In this document: in pieces, positions 9,042 through 17,482 of the stretch | Position numbering within the stretch: the stretch's first letter is position 1 | Layout: each line of letters opens with the position of its first letter | From: Methanobrevibacter thaueri | Lineage (GTDB): Archaea > Methanobacteriota > Methanobacteria > Methanobacteriales > Methanobacteriaceae | Direction of reading: 5' to 3' | Length of the DNA: 64,000 bases | NCBI RefSeq assembly: GCF_015062915.1 | Contig: NZ_SUTJ01000005.1 | Location: 97,738-161,737 of the forward strand | Notes under the pieces: model-generated | What the model was told of the DNA's origin: nothing | Database searches by the model: none | Seen by the model: the letters and a program-made list of their open reading frames with translations, nothing else | Program-made: the position numbers and the translations under genes

Positions 9042-10064
9042 TTATAAGTTAATTTTTTTGTCTTTTAATTTATCAAGAAGCTGTACGATTTCAGGATTGT
9101 CAATTGAAAGGATTTCTCCGCATAAGACAGCTGCATTCTTACCGTTGTTGATGCCCACAGTTGCAACAGGAACTCCCGGTGGCATGCTGACAGTAGTGAG
9201 CCTGTAATCATCACCGTTTTCATTGGTACATGGAACACCTATAACCGGCCTTGCTGTAAGGCCAACGATTCCTCCAGTCACCTGTGAAGAGTTTGAGCTG
9301 ACTCCAACGAAAATTTTTGCGTTTTTCATGGATTTAACATAATTTATGAATTTTTTATTTGACCTTATCGGACAGACAACCTTGGTGTCATGTGTAATTT
9401 TAAGCCTGTCAAGAATTATCGCCACTTTTTTGGCAACAGGAACATCAGTCTGTCTTCCAACAATTATTACCACTTCAGCATCCTTGTTTTTGCAGCCGCT
9501 GTTTTCCTCATCAACTTCAGCCTTGTTGATTTCCAAGTCCTTGATTCTTAAAAAGTCATTGTTGATGAATGGCCTGTCAATCGCCTGTACGATTTCCTCA
9601 TTGCTTCTTATTACCTTTTGAGCATATTCCTTTCTCAATTCAATAACTCTCTTGTGGACTTCGTCATCATGCAGTCCGATGAACTGTGCAGCCAGTATTG
9701 CTGCATTGTCTCCCCTGTCAATTCCAACAGTGGCTATTGGGGAAGGATAAGGCATTTGAATAATTGAATCCAGTGCATCCAAACCGTCAGTCTTGACGTC
9801 CACCGGAACACCTATAACAGGTCTTGGTGTATATGCTGCAATTGAGCCCGGCAGGTGTGCTGCAAGACCAGCTATTCCAATGAAGACTTCAATTCCTGCA
9901 TCGGTACCTTGCTGTACAATTTCACGCACAAGATTTGGAGTTCTGTGTGCGGATGCGATCTTTAAACTGTATGGTATTTCTAATTTATCCAATATGTCCA
10001 TTGCCTTTTCTGCAATGGCTATGTCTGATCCACTTCCAAGAATTATCATTATCTTCGGTGTCAT
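9042..10064 (-). CDS. purE: Tandem PurE, N5-carboxyaminoimidazole ribonucleotide mutase
   Basis: The 340-residue protein is two PurE folds in a row. The first (about 1-165) is complete: GSGSD at 10-14, SAHR with H40, and GLAAHLPG with H70, all catalytic or nucleotide-binding in PurE. It interconverts carboxylated AIR forms in purine synthesis. The second (about 195-340) keeps the fold and the RPVIGVP and VATVGI strands, but the active-site segments have become GRQTD, CPIRS and [10 protein letters not shown], without the catalytic histidines. The second half is probably structural or allosteric. A GGGAT ribosome site precedes the ATG. The gene leads an operon with ubiD. Confidence 0.92.
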   Translation of the reverse strand: MTPKIMIILGSGSDIAIAEKAMDILDKLEIPYSLKIASAHRTPNLVREIVQQGTDAGIEVFIGIAGLAAHLPGSIAAYTPRPVIGVPVDVKTDGLDALDSIIQMPYPSPIATVGIDRGDNAAILAAQFIGLHDDEVHKRVIELRKEYAQKVIRSNEEIVQAIDRPFINNDFLRIKDLEINKAEVDEENSGCKNKDAEVVIIVGRQTDVPVAKKVAIILDRLKITHDTKVVCPIRSNKKFINYVKSMKNAKIFVGVSSNSSQVTGGIVGLTARPVIGVPCTNENGDDYRLTTVSMPPGVPVATVGINNGKNAAVLCGEILSIDNPEIVQLLDKLKDKKINL

Positions 10065-10200
10065 TAAAAATCCCTTCTAAAAATATTATATAAACATAGA
10101 ATATTATATTTGAAGTGATTAATAAACTTATTAAAATTTTGCTGCCATTTCATGTAATTGCACTAGTATTATAAAATTTATATTATCTTATATAATTGTG

Positions 10201-10230
10201 TTGGTAAAAAACCAACTTATATATAAATAC
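10201..10230 (+). promoter_or_regulatory. Promoter and palindromic operator candidate of the TumE-like operon
   Basis: TTGGT-AAAAA-ACCAA is a perfect inverted repeat (10201-10215) directly abutting a TATA box, cttatatataaata. It overlaps where archaeal TFB would contact the BRE. A repressor bound here would block initiation, as expected for a toxin-antitoxin operon controlled by its own DNA-binding antitoxin. Confidence 0.5.
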
Positions 10231-10250
10231 AATAAGAAGTATAATATAAC

Positions 10251-10526
10251 ATGTCAAGAAAAACTCAAGATAAAACTTCAATCGGTGATAAGATTCTTTA
10301 CAAGGTAAAAACGCCCAATGGATGGTCGATTGTTATCATGCCCGACAATATATTAATTGACAATTATCATATCGGCAAGGCACATATTCATCCTGACCCT
10401 CAAAATCATGTTGTTAAAGTGGAGATTGGTTTTGATGATTGTGATAAAGTATTTGAAATAATTAAGGATTATTTAAACGTTTCAAAAGTATTTGATGTTG
10501 AAGAGTTACTGGAGATGTTAAAATGA
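10251..10526 (+). CDS. TumE-like (DUF6516-type) putative toxin
   Basis: The 91-residue soluble protein contains a HIGKAHIHPDPQNH segment and a C-terminal helix-rich part. Its size, its central His-Pro-rich motif and its pairing with an HVO_A0114-like winged-helix protein fit the TumE (DUF6516) family of toxin-antitoxin modules. That family assignment comes from memory of the pattern, not a search. The downstream gene starts inside its stop codon (ATGA), so the pair is translationally coupled. A TATA box and palindrome lie upstream. TumE toxicity has not been shown for this protein. Confidence 0.55.
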   Translation: MSRKTQDKTSIGDKILYKVKTPNGWSIVIMPDNILIDNYHIGKAHIHPDPQNHVVKVEIGFDDCDKVFEIIKDYLNVSKVFDVEELLEMLK

Positions 10527-10945
10527 TTATAACATTGGTTAAAAAACAGACAGGTCTAGAATTCATTAGTGAAATGGAAGACATATATAAATCCATCAAT
10601 GAGTTGGAAAAACTTTTTAAAAGAACAAATAATATGAAAATGTATGTTGATTTGGAAAATTGGAGATATTATAAAGAAAATCCTGATGAAACAATAGAAA
10701 CTACTGAAAGCTTAGTGACAAACAAATTATCACTTTCTGATTTGGATTTAATCATATTAAATACCATTAAACATGAAAAACCAAGAAGCATTAGGGATTT
10801 GGCGAATAAAATCAATAAGGATGTAAGCAATATTCAGCCTAAGGTTAAAAAGCTGGAAAAGGAAGGTTTCATCAAATTTGAAGATGGAATAAAAAATAGT
10901 AAAATACCTTACCTTACATTTGATGAAATTAAATTAGAAATTTAG
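10523..10945 (+). CDS. HVO_A0114-like winged-helix DNA-binding protein (putative TumA antitoxin)
   Basis: The 140-residue protein has a helical N-terminal part (1-65). Its winged helix-turn-helix runs from about residue 68: SLSDLDLIILNTI, then KPRSIRDLANKINKDVSNIQ and KVKKLEKEGFIKF. The arrangement matches MarR-like HVO_A0114 antitoxin regulators found with TumE toxins. It overlaps the putative toxin by ATGA and likely represses the operon through the TTGGT/ACCAA palindrome. Its 3' end overlaps the convergent tex fragment by 4 bases. Confidence 0.65.
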   Translation: MIITLVKKQTGLEFISEMEDIYKSINELEKLFKRTNNMKMYVDLENWRYYKENPDETIETTESLVTNKLSLSDLDLIILNTIKHEKPRSIRDLANKINKDVSNIQPKVKKLEKEGFIKFEDGIKNSKIPYLTFDEIKLEI

Positions 10946-11355
10946 ATTATCATTGTCAAGTTAATCCTGTTCCTTTTTATGTCAATATCTAATACTTTAA
11001 CATCAACTATATCTCCAACACTGACAATATCCAAGGGGTGTTTGACGAACCTGTCTGCAACCAACTGTGAAATGTGAACCAATCCGTCCTGATGAACCCC
11101 AATATCAACAAAGGCACCAAAATCAACAATGTTTCTCACTGTTCCCTGCATTGTCATGCCAATTTCCAAATCATCAATTGTAAGAACATTTTTCCTTAAA
11201 ATAGGTTTTGGCATGTCCTCACGAGGGTCACGGCCCGGTTTTTTAAGCTCATTGATTATGTCCTTCAAGGTTTCCTGACCGATATCCAGCTCCTTGGAGA
11301 TTTCCTTAATGTCAATGTTGTCCAGTTTAAGATTTTTCGCTCCGATATCATTCAC
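10942..11355 (-). CDS. tex: C-terminal part of Tex: S1 RNA-binding domain (frame-shifted segment)
   Basis: The 137-residue frame starts at GTG 11355, overlapping the stop of the upstream Tex frame as GTGA. It contains the conserved KPGRDPRE linker and a complete S1 domain (about 60-135: GMTMQGTVRNIVDFGAFVDI, then HQDGLVHIS). In bacterial Tex these follow the HhH region in one polypeptide. Joining the two frames by one base gives a seamless alignment (LNYT-VNDIG), so this is most likely the C-terminal end of one gene broken by a 1-base deletion, a sequencing error or recoding. A separately translated S1 subunit is less likely but possible, because the overlap could support coupled re-initiation. 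Confidence 0.75.
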   Translation of the reverse strand: MNDIGAKNLKLDNIDIKEISKELDIGQETLKDIINELKKPGRDPREDMPKPILRKNVLTIDDLEIGMTMQGTVRNIVDFGAFVDIGVHQDGLVHISQLVADRFVKHPLDIVSVGDIVDVKVLDIDIKRNRINLTMII

Positions 11356-13088
11356 GTATAATTAAGCTTATCCAGCAGTTTGAATGTGGCGTCATATGAC
11401 TCTGGATGTATTGTGGTATTGTCCAATGGGTATTCAGGATTGTCTATTTTAACAAAGCCCGCACATTGCTCATAAGTCTTTTTACCAAGCTTTTTAACAT
11501 TCAATAATTCCTTTCTTGAGCTGAAGCTGCCGTTCTCCTCACGATATGCGATGATATTTTTAGCGGTTGTGTTTCCAATCCCTGAAACGTAGTTTAGAAG
11601 GCTTACAGAAGCAGTGTTGAGGTCAACTCCAACCTCATTAACTACCTTTTCAACAACACCGGCCAATGACTCTGACAATTGTTTCTGGTTCATGTCGTGC
11701 TGGTACTGTCCGACACCGATTGACTTGGGGTCGATTTTTACAAGTTCGGCCAATGGATCCTGCAGTCTTCTTGCAATTGACACGGCACTGCGCTCACCTT
11801 CACTGAAATCAGGAAATTCCTCATCAGCCAGTTTTGATGCTGAGTAAACTGACGCTCCAGCCTCATTGACTATAATGTATTCGACGTTTGTCCCCTTGAT
11901 TATTTGGGCAACGATTTCCTCGGATTCCCTTGAAGCCGTACCGTTTCCAATGGCTATGACATTGATGTCATACTTTTCAATCAATTCCCTAACTGTTTTT
12001 ATTGATTCTTTGATTTTCTTTTGAGGGGCTGTAGGATAGATTAAAGCGGTGTCAAGCACCTTTCCGGTCTCATCAATGATGGCCAGCTTGCAGCCTGTTC
12101 TGAAGGCCGGGTCCCATCCGAGAATGGTCTTGCCGACAAGCGGACTTTCCATGAGCAGCTGGTTCAAATTTTTAGCAAACACTTCAATTGACTTTTCCTC
12201 AGCCTTTTCAGTCAGGTAACTTCTGATTTCACGCTCGATTGCAGGTGAAATCAGTCTTTTATAGGCGTCGCTCACGGCATCCTTAATGATTGGAGTGGTG
12301 TACCTATTGTATTCAATCTTTTCAGGGATTTTTGAAATGTTTTTAAGCATGTGGCGATTGAGATACCTTAAAATCTCATCAGTGTCACAGGTTAGCTTGA
12401 CCCTGATTACACCTTCGTTTTCCGCCCTGTTTATCGCAAGGATACGGTGTGGTGGAATTCTTTTTATTTTTTCTGAGTAATTGTAGTAAAGGTCATATTC
12501 CGTTGAGGTGTCCTTGTCCTTTGCTTTTGTCTCGATTTGGCCGGTATGGAAAGTGTTCTGTCTTATTTTTTTTCTGAAGCCTGAATTGTCGGATACGATT
12601 TCGGCAATGATGTCCTTTGCACCCTCAATTGCCTCCTCGGCTGTTTTAACTTCATCAGTAATATACTTTTCAGCTATTTTTTTAACGCTTTGCCTGACCT
12701 CCTGTGCCAATATTATTTCAGCCAATGGCTCAAGACCCTTGTCACGGGCCTTGGTTGCACGAGTCTGCTTTTTGCTTTTGAAAGGCCTGTAGAGATCCTC
12801 AAGCTCAACCAGGGTTTCGGCCTTTGTAATCCTGTTTTTCAAATCATCGTCAAGTTTTCCAAGCTCATCAATCCTTTTGATGATTTTTTCCTTCTTGTCC
12901 TCTAAATTTCTCAAGTATTTAAGTCTTTCATCGAATTTCCTTAATGTCTCGTCATTGAGTGAACCTGTAACGTCCTTTCTGTAACGTGCAATGAATGGGA
13001 TTGTGTTGCCGTCATCAATCAATTTGATTACTTTTTTAACCTGCCATCCGGCAAGGTTCAATTCCTTTTCAAGTGTTTCATTAATCAT
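11352..13088 (-). CDS. tex: Tex-family RNA-binding protein, main part lacking S1 domain
   Basis: This 578-residue frame holds the Tex N-terminal helical domain (1-190), the YqgF/RNase H-like domain (about 320-440, ILGWDPAFRTG), helix-hairpin-helix repeats (NYVSGIGNTTAKNIIAYR) and the post-HhH segment NPEYPLDNTTIHPE. Tex proteins bind nucleic acid and act in transcription and RNA quality control. Bacterial Tex is about 770 residues and ends with an S1 domain; here that domain is in the next frame. The start ATG 13088 is preceded by a weak GGTAG. The combined length of the two frames (about 715) fits a normal archaeal Tex. Confidence 0.85.
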   Translation of the reverse strand: MINETLEKELNLAGWQVKKVIKLIDDGNTIPFIARYRKDVTGSLNDETLRKFDERLKYLRNLEDKKEKIIKRIDELGKLDDDLKNRITKAETLVELEDLYRPFKSKKQTRATKARDKGLEPLAEIILAQEVRQSVKKIAEKYITDEVKTAEEAIEGAKDIIAEIVSDNSGFRKKIRQNTFHTGQIETKAKDKDTSTEYDLYYNYSEKIKRIPPHRILAINRAENEGVIRVKLTCDTDEILRYLNRHMLKNISKIPEKIEYNRYTTPIIKDAVSDAYKRLISPAIEREIRSYLTEKAEEKSIEVFAKNLNQLLMESPLVGKTILGWDPAFRTGCKLAIIDETGKVLDTALIYPTAPQKKIKESIKTVRELIEKYDINVIAIGNGTASRESEEIVAQIIKGTNVEYIIVNEAGASVYSASKLADEEFPDFSEGERSAVSIARRLQDPLAELVKIDPKSIGVGQYQHDMNQKQLSESLAGVVEKVVNEVGVDLNTASVSLLNYVSGIGNTTAKNIIAYREENGSFSSRKELLNVKKLGKKTYEQCAGFVKIDNPEYPLDNTTIHPESYDATFKLLDKLNYT

Positions 13089-13235
13089 TAAAATTACTAC
13101 CTTATCTGAATTTTGCTTTTAATTCAATATTATTTGTTATCGATTAATAATTTTTTGTTTGAATTTATAAAAAAATTTATAACTATTTAATTTACAAAAG
13201 TATAAATGTAGAAACTTTTTAATGGTGAATTTAAA

Positions 13236-14927
13236 TTGTATTGGTTTTTAGTAATTGTTGCATTTTTACTGGCTGGTATTAAAACTGAAAAATCTAAGAA
13301 ATATCAAAAGGTTTCAGTAATCATTCCCGCTTATAATGAAGAGGAGACAGTGGCCAAGGTAATAGAAGTGGTCAAGAAGGTGTCCTTTGTCGATGAGATA
13401 ATCGTTGTCAATGACGGATCATCCGACAATACCGAAGAGGAGGCCAGAAAGGCCGGTGCCATTGTCATAAATCATGAAGTCAACAAGGGTAAGGGGGAAG
13501 CCTTATATACTGGTTACAGTGAAGCGGAATGTGATATCATAGCATTCATCGATGCAGATATCTATAATTTAACCTCTAAAAAGGTTGAAGCGATGATAAA
13601 ACCTATTTTAGATGGCAAGACAGATATTACAAAAACCAAGTTTTCACGTGCCAGTGGACGTGTTACTGAGCTTACTGCGAAGCCTTTGCTCAACTTTTTC
13701 TTCCCGGAAATCTCATTCGAGCAGCCTTTAAGCGGACAGTTTGCGGCACGTAAGGAAGTGTTGAAAAAGATTAATTTTGAAAAGGACTATGGTGTCGATG
13801 TGGGAATAGTCATTGACGCTGATGTTTTGGGAATCTCAATCACAGAAGTCGACATCGGTGCAATTGAGCACGACATGTCACCGCTGTCAGAATTGAACCT
13901 GATGGCAAATGAGGTTGTAAGGACAATCATAGGCCGTGCAAACAAGTACGGTCGTGTGGTGATGATAGATGATATAGGATATGACATCAGAATGTCCATT
14001 GTCGGATTGTCACTTGTTATATTGGGTTTATTCACAATATTCTTTGTTAAATTCGTGCCTTTGGCTGTTGGAGTGATTGTTTCAATAGTCGGTATTGTCA
14101 TAGCAATATACTACATAGTGAAAGTGGTTGTAAAGTCAATCGACATGTTCAGAAAGACTCCACGGGGAAACCTGGTCAAGTCATTTATCAAGATTCATTT
14201 CCCGATGATCATTTCAATAATTGTCCTGCTCCTGATGATTTCAACATTCATTGGAGCCGCTCACTTCGAGCACGGAGTACTGTCAATCGAGCCGAACTCC
14301 AGAAACCTGATTATATATGCCGATGACACTCCAAGCGACAATTCAATTTCCGTAAGGGGACCATACACAATAGACACTGCAATTGAAAACGAGTCTGACA
14401 TAATACGCATGCCATCGGATGCGATGATGACTTTGGGCATTGGCGTGAACGATACGATAAGAATAGACGGCGAGGCATATAAGATAAATGAGACAAGGCC
14501 TGGCGAACCAGATATATTGAGACTACCAATTAATGCTAAAAACGCATTGGGCGTTGAAACAGGGGATATTATTCAAAACAGTCGTTTGAATGAGATATTC
14601 GCCAAATCAAGCATAACCCACTCTCATGAGAATGGCAATAACACAATATATGAGAAGTTCTCAATTTCCGACAGGTACAGGAACGCCTCAAGCTTTGAAG
14701 TCCTTGTTAATAACGAGTCTGTACTCTATTCAAATGGAATATTCGCTGAGAATTCAACATATAATATTGCAATCGAAGGACAGTACGTTACAGCAGTGAT
14801 GTTTCCAGAAAACAAGTCAATAACCTACCAGAACAACACCATAGACATAGTGTTCAATGATATAAATTCCACTTCAATCAAGCAGTACTCTTCAGGCAAC
14901 AATTTCCTGAACTTCTACTTTGATTAA
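13236..14927 (+). CDS. Membrane-bound family 2 glycosyltransferase with extracellular double-psi-barrel-like domain
   Basis: The 563-residue protein has an N-terminal membrane helix and a GT2 domain (about 25-220) with SVIIPAYNEEETV, NDGSSDN and FIDADI, similar to dolichyl-phosphate sugar synthases. Three further helices follow (about 245-345). The positive loop between helices 3 and 4 places the C-terminal 200 residues outside. That tail carries about nine N-glycosylation sequons and a segment resembling a Cdc48-N double-psi barrel (MTLGIGVNDTIRIDG, then ALGVETGDII). The only possible start is TTG 13236, with GGTGA 7 bases upstream; an in-frame stop lies at 13209. The enzyme probably makes or transfers a lipid-linked sugar for envelope or N-glycan assembly. 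Confidence 0.8.
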   Translation: MYWFLVIVAFLLAGIKTEKSKKYQKVSVIIPAYNEEETVAKVIEVVKKVSFVDEIIVVNDGSSDNTEEEARKAGAIVINHEVNKGKGEALYTGYSEAECDIIAFIDADIYNLTSKKVEAMIKPILDGKTDITKTKFSRASGRVTELTAKPLLNFFFPEISFEQPLSGQFAARKEVLKKINFEKDYGVDVGIVIDADVLGISITEVDIGAIEHDMSPLSELNLMANEVVRTIIGRANKYGRVVMIDDIGYDIRMSIVGLSLVILGLFTIFFVKFVPLAVGVIVSIVGIVIAIYYIVKVVVKSIDMFRKTPRGNLVKSFIKIHFPMIISIIVLLLMISTFIGAAHFEHGVLSIEPNSRNLIIYADDTPSDNSISVRGPYTIDTAIENESDIIRMPSDAMMTLGIGVNDTIRIDGEAYKINETRPGEPDILRLPINAKNALGVETGDIIQNSRLNEIFAKSSITHSHENGNNTIYEKFSISDRYRNASSFEVLVNNESVLYSNGIFAENSTYNIAIEGQYVTAVMFPENKSITYQNNTIDIVFNDINSTSIKQYSSGNNFLNFYFD

Positions 14928-14944
14928 AAAAAGAAAAAAAAGAG

Positions 14945-14968
14945 TAACCTTAAATAAGGTTATTTTTT
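14945..14968. terminator. Bidirectional hairpin terminator
   Basis: TAACCTTA-AA-TAAGGTTA is a perfect 8-bp stem with a T-run on the right and an A-run on the left. It lies between the convergent glycosyltransferase and marker-11 genes and overlaps the stop codon of the latter. Confidence 0.7.
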
Positions 14969-15898
14969 GTCATAAGCCTTAACGGCTTCTTCAACATCAT
15001 CATAAAGACCTAGTGCAGCAAGCGCACCGACTTTACCCTGTTCGCCTGTAACGGCTATCAATGGAATGTTTAATTCTTCAGCTGTTTTTTCAGCGGTTTC
15101 AACATCCATCATTCCAGATTTGGTTGCAATGGAATATTCTCTTAACTTTTCAGGAATGTCCAAACCTTCCAAAATAGCTATTGCTGTCTTGTCGGATAAT
15201 GTGTCCCTTTTAAGAATTTCAATGACTCTGTCAATCAATTCCTGTTTTTTCTCACTTTCAACAGCAAATGTAAGAGCGATTGAAACACAGTTCTGGGTCT
15301 TGTGAGGGTTGTGTGGATAAAGCTGAACGATAATGTGATCCAGATATTCAAAGCCTTCCTCTGCAAGCTCGACACCTAAATTATGTGCCATTGTCCATGT
15401 TGCTCCGGCATCCTTGGTATCGGTATCGTCAACACCGATTACAACTTTTTCAAGTTTAGGAGTCACTACAGTTGCCTTTCCAACTTTGGATCCTCCACCG
15501 ACTTCAAGAAGTTCAATGTACTTGACGCCTTCACCCATTCCTCTGCACATTCCGGCTCCAACGCCTGCACCTGCCAAACCTGCATGGGTTACCTTAACTT
15601 CATCGCCGTCAACGACAATCTCATCGATTCCTGCCGCATTGAAACTGGCTTTCAGGTCAAGGGGTTTGCAGCCAACATGGCATTTGTAGACATGCTTGTT
15701 TCCATCACGATAAGCGGAATCAATAAGTTCTGAATTGTTCCTGTATTGATTCAATAGCCAATGGGACCCTGAAATGCAAGGGTGGTATTCAACAATCTCC
15801 ACCTTATCGCCATCAACCATGGTCAAGACCTTTTCATAAGGTGCAATCCATGGGTCGGAAAATTTTTCTCTCAATTCGTTAGGTTTTAGAATTTCCAT
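14960..15898 (-). CDS. Methanogenesis marker protein 11
   Basis: The 312-residue protein begins MEILKPNELREKFSDPWIAP and contains VIGVDDTDTKDAGATW, the signature of methanogenesis marker 11, whose middle part resembles the TiaS/DUF1743 tRNA-modification ATPase fold. It also has CHVGCKP and glycine-rich GAGVGAGMCRGMGEG segments. The family occurs essentially in all methanogens but has no established reaction. The ORF track starts at 15931 inside ribH. I take ATG 15898, which matches the conserved family N-terminus and leaves an 8-base gap. It forms an operon with ribH. Confidence 0.88.
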   Translation of the reverse strand: MEILKPNELREKFSDPWIAPYEKVLTMVDGDKVEIVEYHPCISGSHWLLNQYRNNSELIDSAYRDGNKHVYKCHVGCKPLDLKASFNAAGIDEIVVDGDEVKVTHAGLAGAGVGAGMCRGMGEGVKYIELLEVGGGSKVGKATVVTPKLEKVVIGVDDTDTKDAGATWTMAHNLGVELAEEGFEYLDHIIVQLYPHNPHKTQNCVSIALTFAVESEKKQELIDRVIEILKRDTLSDKTAIAILEGLDIPEKLREYSIATKSGMMDVETAEKTAEELNIPLIAVTGEQGKVGALAALGLYDDVEEAVKAYDKK

Positions 15899-15906
15899 AT
15901 AATCAT

Positions 15907-16323
15907 CTAGATTTCTTTTAATCTGTCGCACATTTTAATAGCTGCTTCAACAGCGCTTTTTGCGTTTTTAACACGTCTGTGAGCATCCATTCTTGTCATT
16001 CCAGGACCGGTGATACCGAGTGCAACTGGAGTGTCGTATTCAAGTGCTAGGTCTGCAATTTTACGGGAAGCGTGTTGAGCCACGATTTGGTCGTGGTCGG
16101 TTGCTCCTTCAATAACTGCTCCAAGAGTAATGATTGCATCATATTCGTCTTTTTGCAATAATTTTTTGATAACGAGTGGCATATCGAATACGCCTGGTAC
16201 TGCAACCACTTTTGTGATTTCACAGCCTCTGTTTTTTGCTTCTGCTTTTGCAAGTTCCAACATCATTTGTGTAATGTCATAGTTAAATTCTGCAACTACT
16301 GCTGCTATTTCATATTTTGCCAT
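15907..16323 (-). CDS. ribH: 6,7-dimethyl-8-ribityllumazine synthase
   Basis: The 138-residue protein is typical for RibH. It has FNYDITQMM at the substrate site, VPGVFDMP, and GAVIEGATDHDQIVA with the catalytic histidine. It condenses 5-amino-6-ribitylamino-uracil with dihydroxybutanone phosphate to form lumazine, the riboflavin precursor. In methanogens the flavin pathway also supplies precursors for F420 and FAD. A strong GAGGATTGAT site precedes the ATG. The upstream neighbour is a 37-residue membrane protein and the downstream one is marker 11, all on the minus strand. Confidence 0.93.
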   Translation of the reverse strand: MAKYEIAAVVAEFNYDITQMMLELAKAEAKNRGCEITKVVAVPGVFDMPLVIKKLLQKDEYDAIITLGAVIEGATDHDQIVAQHASRKIADLALEYDTPVALGITGPGMTRMDAHRRVKNAKSAVEAAIKMCDRLKEI

Positions 16324-16347
16324 TTATATCAATCCTCTTTATTTTTT

Positions 16348-16461
16348 TTAAGCTCCGCCGCTAAATATCATGAGTAAAAATCCTGCTACCCCACTCACTA
16401 CCATGATGAATATGATAAAAAGTGCTGCCATTTGCATTCTAGTCATTTTTTTGAAATTCAT
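16348..16461 (-). CDS. 37-residue single-helix membrane protein (not in ORF track)
   Basis: Reading from ATG 16461 gives MNFKKMTRMQMAALFIIFIM and then a second hydrophobic half ending MIFSGGA before TAA. It is one membrane helix with a basic, cytoplasmic N-terminus. GGAG lies 8 bases upstream, and the gene begins 4 bases after the leuB stop, so it is almost certainly translated with the leu operon. I do not recognise the family; it could be a small regulatory or structural membrane subunit. Confidence 0.65.
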   Translation of the reverse strand: MNFKKMTRMQMAALFIIFIMVVSGVAGFLLMIFSGGA

Positions 16462-16465
16462 ATTA

Positions 16466-17482
16466 TTATTCTCCATTTAAGTTCTTTATAACTTCTCCGG
16501 CAACTTCCATTGTTGTGGCACTGCCACCCAAATCGCCGGTTAAAGTATTAGCGTCATTCAATAATTTTAGTATTGCAGCATCAAACTTGTCTGCCGCTTC
16601 GTTTTCGCCCAGGTATCTGAGCATCATCACTGCTGAAAGCATCATTGCTATTGGATTTGCAATTCCCTTTCCTGCAATGTCCGGTGCTGAACCGTGAACG
16701 GGTTCAAACAATGCACCATCCAAACCGATGTTTGCTGATGGAATAAGTCCAAGTCCTCCGACAAGGCCGGCTCCCTCATCGGATAGGATATCTCCGAAAA
16801 GGTTGGTAGTAACAATCACTTCAAAGCTTTCAGGCTGAGTGATTAGATACATTGCTGTTGCATCAACATAAAAGTCCTCGGTTGCAATGTCCGGGTAGTC
16901 CTCTGCAACTTCATAGAAAATTTCTTTAAACAAACCATCAGTCTTTTTCAATACATTAGCTTTATGAACCGCTGTTACTTTGCTTTTATCATTTTCAACA
17001 GCGTAATTAAATGCGTAATCGATTATGCGCCTTTCCGCTTCTCTTGTTATAATTCGTCTTGCTATTGCCCCTTCGTCAGTGTATTTTTCCTCATCGGCAA
17101 TGTACATTCCTTCAGTATTTTCACGCACAATCATGAAATCAATGTCATCGGACAGTGAATTTGTATGTGGATAAGCCTTGACAGGCCTTAGATTAGCGAA
17201 CATTTTCATCTCTTGGCGTATCTTGACGATCACATCTGCTGCAGTCTCTCCCGCTGCACCGAATAGGCATGCATCGGCATTTCTGATGATGTCTAATGTT
17301 TCGCTAGGAAGTGCGGTACCGTTCTTTTCAAGGCATTCGTCACCGGCTTCACCGTAAACGTATTCAAAGTCAATGTCAAGTGAATCCAAAACGTCAATTG
17401 TTGCCTTCATAACTTCACGGCCAATTCCATCACCTGGAACGACTGCAATCTGATATTTATCTTTTGTTCTTGAGGTACTCAA
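16466..17482 (-). CDS. leuB: 3-isopropylmalate dehydrogenase (LeuB/AksF family)
   Basis: The 338-residue NAD-dependent beta-decarboxylating dehydrogenase has VPGDGIG at the N-terminus, MIVRENTEGMY, KANVLKKTDG, and the metal-binding FGDILSDEGAGLVGGLG. It oxidises and decarboxylates 3-isopropylmalate to 2-oxoisocaproate in leucine synthesis. The methanogen paralogue AksF handles homoisocitrate for coenzyme B, and the two are hard to separate by sequence. The adjacent leuD favours LeuB. The start is TTG 17482 with GGTGG 5 bases upstream, giving a 26-base overlap with leuD. Confidence 0.82.
   Translation of the reverse strand: MSTSRTKDKYQIAVVPGDGIGREVMKATIDVLDSLDIDFEYVYGEAGDECLEKNGTALPSETLDIIRNADACLFGAAGETAADVIVKIRQEMKMFANLRPVKAYPHTNSLSDDIDFMIVRENTEGMYIADEEKYTDEGAIARRIITREAERRIIDYAFNYAVENDKSKVTAVHKANVLKKTDGLFKEIFYEVAEDYPDIATEDFYVDATAMYLITQPESFEVIVTTNLFGDILSDEGAGLVGGLGLIPSANIGLDGALFEPVHGSAPDIAGKGIANPIAMMLSAVMMLRYLGENEAADKFDAAILKLLNDANTLTGDLGGSATTMEVAGEVIKNLNGE

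Noticed and set aside
12508-12792. 94-aa ORF opposite tex
   Set aside because: It is a shadow frame of the conserved Tex coding sequence.
14311-14529. 72-aa minus-strand ORF opposite the glycosyltransferase tail
   Set aside because: It is antisense to a frame with clear domain structure and has no ribosome site.
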